From Olsenella profusa F0195 (GTDB taxonomy: Bacteria; Actinomycetota; Coriobacteriia; Coriobacteriales; Atopobiaceae): a stretch of 64,000 nt of DNA. Every line of letters starts with the position of its first letter. The stretch's first letter is position 1. A program made the translations under genes and the position numbers. Positions 1 through 8,399 of this stretch are shown one piece after another. The stretch spans positions 101,250 to 165,249 of the forward strand of contig NZ_AWEZ01000062.1 of assembly GCF_000468755.1 (NCBI RefSeq), in the 5' to 3' direction. The notes below the pieces were generated by a model, which saw nothing but the letters and a program-made list of their open reading frames with translations, did no database searches and had not been told where the DNA came from.

Positions 1-166
1 AGACGAAGAGTGCCACCGAGATGCCGAACGCCCAGGTGGTAATCGCAAACATGTGGCCCGAGCCCTGGTACTTGGTCCCCTTGAGGACGGTGTCGCAATG
101 GACGCCGACACCGAAGACGATCATGAGTACCGTGCTCCCGAACTCGGCCAGAACGCTAGGCGGCAT
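1..166 (-). CDS. MIP (aquaporin/glycerol facilitator) family protein, N-terminal fragment
   Basis: Only the first ~55 residues are in the window; the gene runs off the left edge. The peptide reads as a first transmembrane helix beginning AEFGSTVLMIVFGVGVH, a short polar loop with lysines, and a second hydrophobic segment containing GHMFAITTWAFGISVALFV. This matches the helix 1, loop and helix 2 pattern of MIP channels such as GlpF, which pass water or glycerol across the membrane. I chose the ATG at 166 over the one at 178 because GGGAG lies five bases before it, while the outer ATG has no clear ribosome-binding site. The NPA pore motifs would lie outside the window, so the family call rests on the N-terminus alone. 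Confidence 0.6.
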   Translation of the reverse strand, partial: MPPSVLAEFGSTVLMIVFGVGVHCDTVLKGTKYQGSGHMFAITTWAFGISVALFV

Positions 167-321
167 GAGAACTCCCATCAGTCGTTGTCTACACCTATGA
201 CCTGATTGCAGCACTGTGCGACAGGCACTGCCCCCACTAGGGTAGCAACTCAGTCAACGACTGTGGTCAGCAAGCTGCACATAAACTGGTAGACGCAGGG
301 CAGACCGGCTTGGGTGTGCCC

Positions 322-1122
322 CTACCCCCTGCGTTTGGCAAGGGCCTTGCCCGCAAGGATCAGCAGGAGAAGCGCCACGGCCATGAGCACGATGGTGCCA
401 CCCGGCTTGAGACCACAGCAATACGAGATGACAAGGCCAAGCACCGTGGTCGCCACGCCAATGCCACTCGCCAGCACGCAGGTCTGGCGCCAGCTGCGCG
501 CCAGCTGCAGGGCGCACGCCACGGGTACCACCATCATGGAGGACACGATAAGGGACCCCACCGTGCGCGCCGCCACGGCCACGACCAGGGCCACGACGAT
601 GACGAAGGCCACGTTGGCCGCGCTCACGGGCACGCCCACACAGCGCGCATGACGCTCGTCGAACGACATGAGGAAGAGCTCGCGGCGGGCCAGCACGCAA
701 AAGCCCAGCGCGATGACACTGATGGCCACGATGGCCACGGTCTCCTCCGCGCTCACCGTGAGGATGCTGCCGAACATGAAGCTGTTGAAGCTCGAGGCGT
801 TGGGCACGAAGCCCGAGAGCACGCCCGCAAGGCCGATGCCCGTGGCCATGACCACGGCCACCGCCAGCTCGGACTGGTCGCGGAAGCGCCGACGTATCCC
901 CTCGATGCAGAGGGCGCCCGCCAGGCAGGCGATGGTCGCCCCCGCCACGGGACTGATGCCGGCCACCAGGCCTGCGGCCACGCCGGCGAGCGACGTGTGC
1001 GAAAGCGCGTCGCCGATCATGGAGAGACGCTTGAGCACCACCGTCACACCCACGAGCGGTATCACGATCCCCAGCAGCACGCCCACGACAAGGCTGCGCT
1101 GCATGAACACGTACCCCAGCAT
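322..1122 (-). CDS. znuB: Zinc/manganese ABC transporter permease (ZnuB family)
   Basis: This 266-residue, very hydrophobic protein has the ABC-3 permease pattern: an N-terminal helix, the segment LKRLSMIGDALSHTSLAG that typically contacts the ATPase (about residues 30-47), and several further helices across the length. It should form the membrane pore for Zn2+ or Mn2+ import. It is the last gene of zur-znuA-znuC-znuB and starts one base after the znuC stop codon, so translation is probably coupled. The zur gene at the head of the operon favours zinc over manganese. Length is normal for the family. Confidence 0.9.
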   Translation of the reverse strand: MLGYVFMQRSLVVGVLLGIVIPLVGVTVVLKRLSMIGDALSHTSLAGVAAGLVAGISPVAGATIACLAGALCIEGIRRRFRDQSELAVAVVMATGIGLAGVLSGFVPNASSFNSFMFGSILTVSAEETVAIVAISVIALGFCVLARRELFLMSFDERHARCVGVPVSAANVAFVIVVALVVAVAARTVGSLIVSSMMVVPVACALQLARSWRQTCVLASGIGVATTVLGLVISYCCGLKPGGTIVLMAVALLLLILAGKALAKRRG

Positions 1123-1833
1123 CTATGCGGCCTCCTCACGCGCCACGCCATCGACAACCCGCACCACGCGCGCGCCCAGCCCCTCGAGCGGCGCCAACTC
1201 GTGCGTCACCAGCAGCACGGCCATGCCACGCTCCCGATGCGCCTCACCCACCAGCCGATAGAAGACGGCACGGCTCTCGGCATCGAGCCCGCTGGTGGGC
1301 TCGTCCAGCACCAGCAGGCAGGGATCGCCCACCAGGGCACACGCCAGGCGCACGCGCTGGAGCTGGCCGCCCGAGAGCTCGCGCACCAGGCGCTGCCCAA
1401 CGTCCCGCATGCCCACGCGCGCAAGGGCGTCCCCACTGCGCTCGCGTCGGGCGCGGCGACCCAGCTGTCGTCCGGTGGCATACTGGCTGGCATCCACCAG
1501 CTCGAGCACGCTCGCAGGGAAGCGCGCAACCGCCTCGGACGGCAGCTGGGGCACATAGCCCACGCGCTGCCAGTCACGAAAGCGCAGGGGGTTCTGCCCG
1601 AAGAGCTCCACCGTGCCCTCATCAGGCACGAGCTCCCCCACCACCAGGCGCGCGATGGTGGACTTGCCGGCGCCGTTGTCGCCCACAAGGGCGCACACCT
1701 CCCCCGCGCCAACGCTCGCGCTGGCACCTCGCAGGACCTCCGTCCCTCGGTACGAGAAGCGAACGTCGTGCAAGGCCACGGGCGTTCCATCCGATGCGTG
1801 CGTGTGCCGCGCGCCCTCCCGCTTGGCTGCCAT
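1123..1833 (-). CDS. znuC: Zinc ABC transporter ATP-binding protein (ZnuC-like)
   Basis: This 236-residue ATPase has Walker A GDNGAGKST at about 51-59, a Q-loop ending YVPQ near 93-96, signature LSGGQ near 153-157, Walker B LLVLDEP near 173-179 and the switch His211. It powers metal import with the adjoining permease and binding protein. Its ATG overlaps the znuA stop by one base (TGATG), a coupled arrangement. The first ~15 residues are polar and poorly conserved in appearance, so a slightly later start is possible. Metal specificity is inferred from the Fur-family gene and the ZnuA-like binding protein in the operon. Confidence 0.9.
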   Translation of the reverse strand: MAAKREGARHTHASDGTPVALHDVRFSYRGTEVLRGASASVGAGEVCALVGDNGAGKSTIARLVVGELVPDEGTVELFGQNPLRFRDWQRVGYVPQLPSEAVARFPASVLELVDASQYATGRQLGRRARRERSGDALARVGMRDVGQRLVRELSGGQLQRVRLACALVGDPCLLVLDEPTSGLDAESRAVFYRLVGEAHRERGMAVLLVTHELAPLEGLGARVVRVVDGVAREEAA

Positions 1834-2816
1834 CAGGCAAGGGCCTCCTCGATCTTCCGTAGGTTCTCGCGCATCACGGAGAAGTAGTCCTCGCCTGCCG
1901 CCAGCTCCTCGTCGGAGAGACCCTCGAGTGGGTTGAGCTCCTCCACGGTGGCTCCCGTGGCGTCTGCGATGGACTGGGCCACCTTGGAACTCACCAGCTC
2001 CTCACTGAAGATGGTGCGCACGTTGTTCTCGCGCACGAAGTCCACGATCTTGGACATCTGCTGGGCATCCGGCTCCGCATCCGCCTCGATGCCCTCGATG
2101 GGCAGCTGCGTGAGGCCAGCGTCCCGACAGAGGTAGCCAAAGGCCTCATGGCTCACCACGATGGTCTTGTTCGCGAGGCCCGAGAGGCCATCCGTGAACT
2201 CCTGCATCAGCTTGTCGCACTCGGCCGCCCACGTCTCGGCATTGGCGTGATAGACGTCCGCGCCGTCCGGTTCCGCCTGGGAGAGGCCATCGGCGATGCG
2301 CGCCAGCTCCTGCTTGGCAACGAGGGGAGAGAGCCAGCAGTGGGGGTCGGTGTCGGACACCTCGCTGGGGTCCTCGCCCGCCTCCTCATGCTCCTTGCGC
2401 TCCTCCTCGAGCGCGTCATCGGAGAGCTTGAGGAGGTCAGCCCCCTCGCTCGCCTCCACGACCGTGAGCGTGCCGGCATCAAGGCTCGCAAGCGTATCGG
2501 CGACCCAGTGCTCCATGCCCGCACCGTTGTACACCAGAACCTGCGCGTTGGCGATGGTGCGCAGATCCGCCGTGGACGGTTCCCAGTCGTGGGGCTCTGT
2601 TCCCGCGGGCACCAGGCAGGTCACATCCACACGGTCGCCACCCACCTTCTGGGCGAAGTCGTACATGGGGTAGAAGCTTGCGGCCACGCGCAGCTTGCCC
2701 GAGGCGTCGGTTGACGCGTCCGGCCCCTTACCACAGGCCGCCAGACACGCGGCCGCGGAGAGGATGGAAAGGCCCAGAAAGTGGCGGCGCGAGATGACGC
2801 CCGTACGATATGTCAT
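1833..2816 (-). CDS. znuA: Zinc-binding lipoprotein of ABC transporter (ZnuA/AdcA-like)
   Basis: This 327-residue solute-binding protein captures the metal outside the membrane. The N-terminus has a Tat-like SRRHFLG motif (residues 9-15) followed by a lipobox LAAC with Cys28 as the lipidation site. Metal ligands expected for cluster A-I proteins are visible: His76 (EPHDW), His159 (DPHCW), His223 (SHEAFGY) and acidic residues at 272-273. The usual His-rich loop is replaced here by an acidic stretch at about 133-157. It lies 94 bases after zur and overlaps znuC by one base, so the three transport genes should be co-transcribed. Confidence 0.92.
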   Translation of the reverse strand: MTYRTGVISRRHFLGLSILSAAACLAACGKGPDASTDASGKLRVAASFYPMYDFAQKVGGDRVDVTCLVPAGTEPHDWEPSTADLRTIANAQVLVYNGAGMEHWVADTLASLDAGTLTVVEASEGADLLKLSDDALEEERKEHEEAGEDPSEVSDTDPHCWLSPLVAKQELARIADGLSQAEPDGADVYHANAETWAAECDKLMQEFTDGLSGLANKTIVVSHEAFGYLCRDAGLTQLPIEGIEADAEPDAQQMSKIVDFVRENNVRTIFSEELVSSKVAQSIADATGATVEELNPLEGLSDEELAAGEDYFSVMRENLRKIEEALA

Positions 2817-2910
2817 GCTTGCTCCCGTCTGTCAGGAATCTCGTCTGGGCTTGTGACACCAGGTGCCTGCCACCCACGGCGCCGCCCCCAGAGGGTGGAT
2901 GAGCCGATGG

Positions 2911-3327
2911 CTAGCCACGGGCCCGCTCCTCGCATGTGCCACAGGTTCCATAGAGCACCGTGCGGGAGAGCTCGATGGAAAAGCCGTGCTCGCTGTGGAC
3001 GTGCTCCGCCAGCTCGTGCAGGTGGCCGCAGTCCAGCGCGACGACCCTGCCGCAGGAGAGGCACACCATCTGCCCCTCGCCCGCATGGGCGACATCGATG
3101 AGGCGATAGAGGGCCTCGCCCCTGCCCGGCGAGATGACCTTGGCAACGGTTCCGGCGCCAACGAGCGCCTCGAGCGTGCGGTATGTCGTCGTGCGGCCCA
3201 CGGTCGTGCCTGCGGCACGCATGCGGCCAAAGACGTCATCAACGCTCAGGTAGCGGTCGCTGTGCGCCGCCATGAAGCCCTGGATGGCCTGCCGCTGTCG
3301 CGTGTTGTACGTACGTCGCCCCGTCAT
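2911..3327 (-). CDS. zur: Fur-family metal regulator, probably zinc uptake regulator Zur
   Basis: This 138-residue protein has an N-terminal winged helix (about 1-80, with the recognition segment VGRTTTYRTLEAL) and a C-terminal dimerisation domain. Two structural CxxC pairs (Cys89/Cys92 and Cys129/Cys132) and a His-rich region DCGHLHELAEHVH at 99-111 supply metal sites. It is first in an operon with a zinc-type ABC importer, the usual place for an autoregulated Zur repressor. An inverted repeat lies just upstream at 3355-3371. A Fur or Mur assignment cannot be excluded from sequence alone, but context favours zinc. Confidence 0.85.
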   Translation of the reverse strand: MTGRRTYNTRQRQAIQGFMAAHSDRYLSVDDVFGRMRAAGTTVGRTTTYRTLEALVGAGTVAKVISPGRGEALYRLIDVAHAGEGQMVCLSCGRVVALDCGHLHELAEHVHSEHGFSIELSRTVLYGTCGTCEERARG

Positions 3328-3354
3328 GCGTCACCCTCCCCCATGGCATCAGAT

Positions 3355-3371
3355 TTGAAAACGAAATTCAA
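3355..3371. promoter_or_regulatory. Candidate Zur operator
   Basis: TTGAA and TTCAA form a perfect 5-bp inverted repeat separated by 7 bases, in an AT-rich patch 28 bases before the zur start codon. The size and symmetry suit a Fur-family dimer site. No known consensus was searched, so assignment to Zur is by position. Confidence 0.4.
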
Positions 3372-3454
3372 TTTTAGAAAAGAGGGGGAGCTTGTCAAGC
3401 GACATCCGCATCGTGAGCTCGTACCGCCCATCGAACGGGGGCGGGGCGCAGCCC

Positions 3455-4087
3455 CTATGCGCTCTTCATGATGACGGTACGTACCACACCCGCGGCGGCG
3501 TCGCAGGCGTCGAGCGCGCCCTCCATGCGGTCGAACACGCGCATCCAGCCCACCACGTGGCCACGTCGTGCCTCATCGAGCGAGTCATCGTGATACAGGC
3601 GGTAGATGGCCTGGTCGTACACATCGTCCCCCTCGTCCTCTATCTCGCCGACGGCGAGGGCCCTCTCGCGCACGAGGGGATCCCTCTTGTAGTCTGCCAG
3701 GTGCTCGAACATCTCGTTGAGTGCCACGATGGCGAGCTGCGTAAGCCCCGCGAGCTCACGGGCCTCGCGACGCGTCGCGCTCATGTTGAAGAGGTCGAGG
3801 CCGGTGCAGACCCGCTCCATGTAGTCCATGATGTCGTCCATGCGCAGCGCGAGGCTGCTGATGTCATCGCGATCGAACGGCGTGATGAACGAGGTGTAGA
3901 GCTCCTTCATGATAGTGCGCACATGCGCATCACAGCGGCCTTCATAGAGCTTCATGGTGGAGATCATCGTGACGGTGCCGGGATAGCCATCCACGAAGCG
4001 CACATAGTCGTTGGCGGCCTTCACGAGGTCTGCCGAGAACTTGCGAAGCAGACCATAGAACGGGTCTTCCTTCTTGACGTGAGCCAT
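3455..4087 (-). CDS. DUF47/PhoU-like phosphate transport accessory protein
   Basis: This 210-residue, mostly helical protein resembles the DUF47 (TIGR00153) relatives of PhoU. Typical features are FITPFDRDDI near the middle and the acidic helix EIEDEGDDVYDQAI. Such proteins are paired with Pit-type phosphate permeases and are thought to regulate them. Here it lies 34 bases downstream of the Pit gene on the same strand. I chose the ATG at 4087 because an AAAGGGGA ribosome-binding site lies five bases before it and family alignments start at MAHVKKEDPF; the frame stays open further upstream but with unnatural Arg/Ser-rich sequence. Confidence 0.88.
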   Translation of the reverse strand: MAHVKKEDPFYGLLRKFSADLVKAANDYVRFVDGYPGTVTMISTMKLYEGRCDAHVRTIMKELYTSFITPFDRDDISSLALRMDDIMDYMERVCTGLDLFNMSATRREARELAGLTQLAIVALNEMFEHLADYKRDPLVRERALAVGEIEDEGDDVYDQAIYRLYHDDSLDEARRGHVVGWMRVFDRMEGALDACDAAAGVVRTVIMKSA

Positions 4088-4121
4088 ATGGGTCCCCTTT
4101 CCATGCATGCGGACGAAGTGC

Positions 4122-5171
4122 CTAGAACCAGATGAGGAAGAGCCTGGCCAGCACGAAGCCGATGATGCCGCAACCCGGGAACGTGAAGACCCAAGTGAGC
4201 ACCATGTCCCTTGCGATGGCCCAGTTGACCGAGCGTACGTTCTCCGCCGCGCCGGCGCCCATGATGGCTGCCGTCTTGGTGTGCGTGGTGGAGACGGGCA
4301 GGCCCGTGAGCGTGGCGACGAGCAGCGAGACCGTCGCACTCACGGATGCGGCAAAGCCCTGGTACTTGTCAAGCTGCACCATGCTCATGCCCACGGTCTT
4401 GATGATCTTCTTGCCGCCCACGGCCGTGCCCAGCGCCATGACGCCTGCACAGAGCACCATGATCCACAGGGGGAACTTGACGCCTGCCATGCTGGAGGAG
4501 CCCGAGGCAAGCACGATGGCCATCATCGCCGTGGACATGAACTTCTGACCATCCTGTGCGCCATGCATGAGGGCGACGCCCGCCGCACCCAGCACCTGCA
4601 TGCGACCGAAGAAGTCGTTCGCATGCCGTCGATCAACCTGGCGGCAGGCGCGCGGTATGACCTTGGAGATGACCCACCCGGCAGCGTACCCCAGCACCGT
4701 GGAGAGCACCAGGCCGTAGATGACCTTCACCCACTCCACCCCATTGACGCCGCCCAAGCCCCCGTGCACGGCGAGCGCCGCGCCGGTGAGGCCCGCGATG
4801 AGGGCATGGCTCTCCGACGTGGGGATGCCAAAGATCCAGGCGCCCACGCCCCACCCAACGATGCCCACGGTGGCGGCGGCCAATGCAATGAGCGCGGCGT
4901 GCGTGTCCCCGCCAAAGTCGACCATGCCGCTCATGGTGTCCGCCACGGCCGTGGAGACGAGCGTCATGCCCACCAGGCCAACGAAGTTGCAGATGACGCT
5001 CATGACGATGGCCTGGTTGACGCCAATGGAGCGCGTGCCCACGGGCTCGGCGATGGCATTGGCGGCATCCGTGGAGCCATTCACGAAGATGGATCCCAGA
5101 ATGAGCGTCATGACGACGAGCAGAAAGGGGTTGGAGACGAGGATCTCCATGAACTGACCGATGGTGACCAT
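4122..5171 (-). CDS. pit: Inorganic phosphate transporter, Pit family
   Basis: This 349-residue protein has about ten membrane segments and the two family repeats. The N-terminal signature is NGSTDAANAIAEPVGTR (about 31-47), a variant of the common GANDxANA motif, and the C-terminal signature is LPVSTTHTKTAAIMGAG. Pit proteins import phosphate, often as a metal-phosphate complex, using the proton or sodium gradient. The start at 5171 is supported by AAGGG six bases upstream. It forms a two-gene unit with the DUF47 protein that follows. Confidence 0.9.
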   Translation of the reverse strand: MVTIGQFMEILVSNPFLLVVMTLILGSIFVNGSTDAANAIAEPVGTRSIGVNQAIVMSVICNFVGLVGMTLVSTAVADTMSGMVDFGGDTHAALIALAAATVGIVGWGVGAWIFGIPTSESHALIAGLTGAALAVHGGLGGVNGVEWVKVIYGLVLSTVLGYAAGWVISKVIPRACRQVDRRHANDFFGRMQVLGAAGVALMHGAQDGQKFMSTAMMAIVLASGSSSMAGVKFPLWIMVLCAGVMALGTAVGGKKIIKTVGMSMVQLDKYQGFAASVSATVSLLVATLTGLPVSTTHTKTAAIMGAGAAENVRSVNWAIARDMVLTWVFTFPGCGIIGFVLARLFLIWF

Positions 5172-5493
5172 GGTGGCCCTTCTCGAGGATGTCCCATGCA
5201 TGCGGGGGCACGTGCAGTGGGCCCTATTCTACATGAGCGAAGGGCAGGGGAAACCGGGCGCCCGTAAGGCTAGAGCAGGCAGACGAGGTTTCCCACCAGC
5301 AGCGTGGAGGCGGCGGAAAGCGCCACGAGCGCGCGACCCGTCCTGCGTCCCCAGGGCGCAGGCGGCACATGATCACGAACGCCAGCGTTCGGAATCGCTG
5401 ACGGCACCCCTGCCGTGGTTGGCACCTAGAATGAGTATTCGTATGACATGTGCCAGGACATGGTCCGGGCGTCGGATGTGACAAGGAGGAGTC
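5172..5493. other. Divergent intergenic region between pit and LysR gene
   Basis: These 322 bases separate the divergently transcribed pit and LysR genes. The right part holds a good promoter for the LysR gene (see 5419-5447). The left part presumably holds the pit promoter, but I see no convincing -35/-10 pair there. A short minus-strand frame ending around 5270 in a hydrophobic LLVGNLVCLL could be the tail of a lost membrane-protein gene; the evidence is too thin to call it. Confidence 0.5.
5419..5447 (+). promoter_or_regulatory. Candidate sigma-A promoter of the LysR-type regulator
   Basis: TTGGCA (5419-5424) and TATGAC (5442-5447) are separated by exactly 17 bases, close to the -35/-10 consensus, and lie about 47 bases before the GTG start of the downstream gene. 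Confidence 0.45.
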
Positions 5494-6468
5494 GTGCAGA
5501 TCCAGCAGTTGCGTTACCTGGTGGCCGCGGCGGAGCATGGCTCCTTCAGGGCGGCGGCCCAGCACCTCTTCGTCTCGCAGTCGAGCCTGTCCGTGGCCAT
5601 CGGCGACCTCGAGCGCGAGTGCGGGACCACGGCGTTCAGCCGCACGACCAGGGGCATCACGCTCACGAGCGAGGGCGTGGAGCTTGTGAGCTATGCCCGG
5701 CAGGTGCTGGAGCAGGTCGACCTCATGGAGCGCCGCTACGCGCGCGACCGCGTACGGGAGACGCGCCTCTGCGTGTCATCGCAGCATTACTACTTTGTGG
5801 TGGAGGCATTCGGCGACTTCGTCGATGCGCACGGCGGCGAGGGCGCCTGTGACTTCTCGCTGCGCGAGACCTACACCAACCAGGTCATCAAGGACGTGCA
5901 GGACTCCCGCAGCGACCTGGGCGTCATCTACCTGAGCAACTACAACGACCGCGTCATCAGGCGCGTGCTGGAGGCCGGGGACCTGCGCTTCATGTCGCTC
6001 TTCGTGGCGCAGCCTCACGTGTTCGTGAGCGCGCACAACCCGCTGGCCGAGCGCGACTCCATCGCGCCGGAGGAGCTCACGGGGCTCTTCCGCTACGTGC
6101 AGGAGCAGGGCATCCAGAGCTCGTCGTACTTCGCCGAGGAGCCGCTGGCCACCATACCCAACGCACGACGTATCACCGTGGGCGACAACGGGACGCTGGC
6201 GCGGCTGCTCGCGCGCGGGGAAGGCTATACCATCGCCACGGGCGTCTTTCCCGAGAACGAGGGGCTTGTCTCCGTCCCGCTCGAAACCGACGAGGTCATG
6301 AACGTGGGCTACATCGCGCATGCCGACAGGGGGCCGAACCCCCTGCAGGACGAGTTCCTGGGGTTCCTGATGCGTCGCATCATGGACTACAGCGGCACCG
6401 TGGAGCCGTCCTCCCTCGTCTTTGACCGCCTGCGACAGGCGGACCCGCCGGCGGGCGACGGGCGCTAG
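5494..6468 (+). CDS. LysR-family transcriptional regulator
   Basis: This 324-residue protein has an N-terminal winged helix-turn-helix (about 1-60: LRYLVAAAEHGSFRAAAQHL followed by VSQSSLSVAIGDLE) and a periplasmic-binding-like effector domain. The start is a GTG preceded by AAGGAGGA, a strong ribosome-binding site at short spacing; no ATG is available nearby. LysR proteins usually control a divergent or adjacent gene; the divergent neighbour is the pit operon, so control of phosphate uptake is possible but unproven. The gene converges with the histidine kinase gene and overlaps its end by a few bases. Confidence 0.9.
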   Translation: MQIQQLRYLVAAAEHGSFRAAAQHLFVSQSSLSVAIGDLERECGTTAFSRTTRGITLTSEGVELVSYARQVLEQVDLMERRYARDRVRETRLCVSSQHYYFVVEAFGDFVDAHGGEGACDFSLRETYTNQVIKDVQDSRSDLGVIYLSNYNDRVIRRVLEAGDLRFMSLFVAQPHVFVSAHNPLAERDSIAPEELTGLFRYVQEQGIQSSSYFAEEPLATIPNARRITVGDNGTLARLLARGEGYTIATGVFPENEGLVSVPLETDEVMNVGYIAHADRGPNPLQDEFLGFLMRRIMDYSGTVEPSSLVFDRLRQADPPAGDGR

Positions 6469-7700
6469 TACAGCACGCAGGTGAAGCTCACGACGCCACC
6501 CTTCCAGGAGGCCTTGATGGAGCCGTTGCTCTCCTCGCAGATGTGCTGTGCGATGGACAGGCCAATGCCGTAACCCGACTGGTTGCCATGTGAGGTATCG
6601 CCCCGATAGAAACGATCGAAGAGGCGGTTGAAGTCGATCGAGGTGCCGTCCGCATAGGTGTTGGACACCACGATGCGCGCGCCCCGGCGCCAGAACCCCA
6701 GCACGCGCGAGCGTTTGAGCGGGGAGACCTTCACGAGGATGCTGCCGTTCTCATCGCAGTACTTGCAGGCGTTGTCCACGAGCAGGCGCAGCAGCTGGCT
6801 GACCGTCTCCCGCGACGACGCCACGGTGACGCCGGAGCTGGGCGTGCTCGCGAGCGTCAGGCCACGTTGCTGCGTGACGGCCTGATAGGTCTCGACGACC
6901 TCGGCGGCAACCTGGGCGACGTCCACCTCTGCCAGCTCCTGGTCAGCCGGCACCTCTTCCGCGCGAGCGAACTCCACGAGGTTCTTCACGAGGCCATCGA
7001 GGTAGTCAACCTGTCGGAGCGTCGATTGGCTCCACTCGGACTCCCCCTGCAGGGCCTCTTCGACCTCGGTGTTCGCGCGTATCACCGCCAAGGGCGTCTT
7101 GAGCTCGTGGCTGGCGTTGGTGATGAACTCCTGCTGTCGCTTGGCCGCCTCGATCTCAGGCTCGATGGCGCGGCGCGAGAGGAACCACACGAGCACGAAC
7201 GCCACGGCAAGGCCCGCGCCAAGGAAGACGAGGGTCATGGAGCGAACCCTGCGGCCCTCCCCCAGCTCCACGGTGCCGTTCACGAAGGCGATGGCCTTGC
7301 CGCCGTCGGGTGCGTCCACCACCTTGTAGTAGTAGTCGCCGATGGAGCCCGAGCCAAAGAGGGAGCCCCTCACCTGCTGGGCGAGGTCTACGGCCATCGC
7401 GCGATCCATGTCGGCGTCGGCATCCAAGCCGACGTCCAGCACGTTGCCACGGCTGTCCAGGACAACCATGAAGTACTGGACGTCGTGCCTGGCGGTGATG
7501 CTCAGGCTGTCGCGGGCGTTCTCGGGCAGGACGCCGTCATTGGTGATGATCGAATCCAGGATGCCATCCATCCGTGACTGGGCTGCATTGACATAGGCGC
7601 CGTTCACGGCCACGGCGATGAGGACCATGATGGCCAAGAACGCCATGAGCATGATGGCGATGATCTTCGTGCGCAGGTGGCGGATGGCCTTCTCTCCCAT
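6465..7700 (-). CDS. Membrane sensor histidine kinase
   Basis: This 411-residue protein has a first membrane helix (about 13-33), an extracytoplasmic sensor region of ~120 residues, a second helix (about 154-174), then the kinase core without an obvious HAMP domain. The phosphorylated His is His198 in NASHELKTPL; the ATP-binding N-box contains Asn310 and the G-box GYGIGLSI lies near 377-384. It is the third gene of an operon: small alarmone synthetase, response regulator, kinase. The signal is unknown. Overlap of its 3' end with the convergent LysR gene is only four bases. Confidence 0.92.
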   Translation of the reverse strand: MGEKAIRHLRTKIIAIMLMAFLAIMVLIAVAVNGAYVNAAQSRMDGILDSIITNDGVLPENARDSLSITARHDVQYFMVVLDSRGNVLDVGLDADADMDRAMAVDLAQQVRGSLFGSGSIGDYYYKVVDAPDGGKAIAFVNGTVELGEGRRVRSMTLVFLGAGLAVAFVLVWFLSRRAIEPEIEAAKRQQEFITNASHELKTPLAVIRANTEVEEALQGESEWSQSTLRQVDYLDGLVKNLVEFARAEEVPADQELAEVDVAQVAAEVVETYQAVTQQRGLTLASTPSSGVTVASSRETVSQLLRLLVDNACKYCDENGSILVKVSPLKRSRVLGFWRRGARIVVSNTYADGTSIDFNRLFDRFYRGDTSHGNQSGYGIGLSIAQHICEESNGSIKASWKGGVVSFTCVLY

Positions 7701-7724
7701 GCGAACCCCCTCGAATATGGCGGG

Positions 7725-8399
7725 CTAGCCGTGGCGCGACACGTCCAGCGTCACGCCGCTGTCAGCCCCCTCCGCGATGACAAGCGCCGATCCCACGGCA
7801 GCGAGCTTGTCCCTGAGGTACGAGAGGTACAGCACGAGGCCCTCGTCCGTGGCGGTGGAATCGTCCCCCCACACATGCCCCAGGATGAAGGCGCGCGAAA
7901 GCGGACGGCCCACATTGCGCATGAGCAGCTGCAGGAGCTCGGCCTCGCGCGACGAGAGGCACACGGAGTTCTCGGCCGAGAGCTCGGACGTGCCCATCCT
8001 GAGGGTGGTGCCGCCAACCGAGAGTGGGGCATCGTCGGTGGTGGTCTGCCGACACATGGCGCGCACGCGCGCGAGCAGCTCGCGCATGGCAAAGGGCTTG
8101 GGCAGGTAGTCGTTGGCACCAGCGTCCAGGCCGGCCACGCGGTCGTCGACCTCCGCCTTGGCCGTCAACAGCAGCACGGGCGTCTTGACGCCACGGTCGC
8201 GCATCTTTCGCAGGGCCTCGATGCCGTCCATCCGCGGCATCATGATGTCCAGGATGATGCCGTCAAATGTCTCGGCCATCACGTGGTCGAGCGCCTCCTG
8301 GCCATCATACGTGCAGGTGACCTCGTAGCCGCTCTTCTCCAGAATCGCCTGGAGCGCCCGATTGAGGTCGAGGGTGTCCTCTGCGATCAGCAGCCTCAT
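7725..8399 (-). CDS. OmpR-family response regulator
   Basis: This 224-residue protein has a receiver domain (1-115) with phospho-acceptor Asp51 (LDIMMPRMDG), acidic pocket Glu7/Asp8, Thr79 and Lys101 (PKPF), followed by a winged-helix DNA-binding domain (about 125-220). It is the expected partner of the histidine kinase located 24 bases downstream. Its ATG overlaps the stop codon of the upstream alarmone-synthetase gene (ATGA), indicating translational coupling. Confidence 0.93.
   Translation of the reverse strand: MRLLIAEDTLDLNRALQAILEKSGYEVTCTYDGQEALDHVMAETFDGIILDIMMPRMDGIEALRKMRDRGVKTPVLLLTAKAEVDDRVAGLDAGANDYLPKPFAMRELLARVRAMCRQTTTDDAPLSVGGTTLRMGTSELSAENSVCLSSREAELLQLLMRNVGRPLSRAFILGHVWGDDSTATDEGLVLYLSYLRDKLAAVGSALVIAEGADSGVTLDVSRHG

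Noticed and set aside
179..263. Nine-base inverted repeat CAGTCGTTG/CAACGACTG near the aquaporin gene start
   Set aside because: The arms are 67 bases apart and short; could be chance, and no regulator is suggested by context.
310..1887. Long plus-strand open frame of 525 codons over the zinc transporter genes
   Set aside because: Composition is dominated by His, Arg and Ala as expected for the reverse of GC-rich genes; the opposite strand encodes clear znuB and znuC.
5269..5360. Hydrophobic minus-strand frame ending LLVGNLVCLL upstream of the LysR gene
   Set aside because: Too short, no start codon with a ribosome-binding site and no family resemblance.
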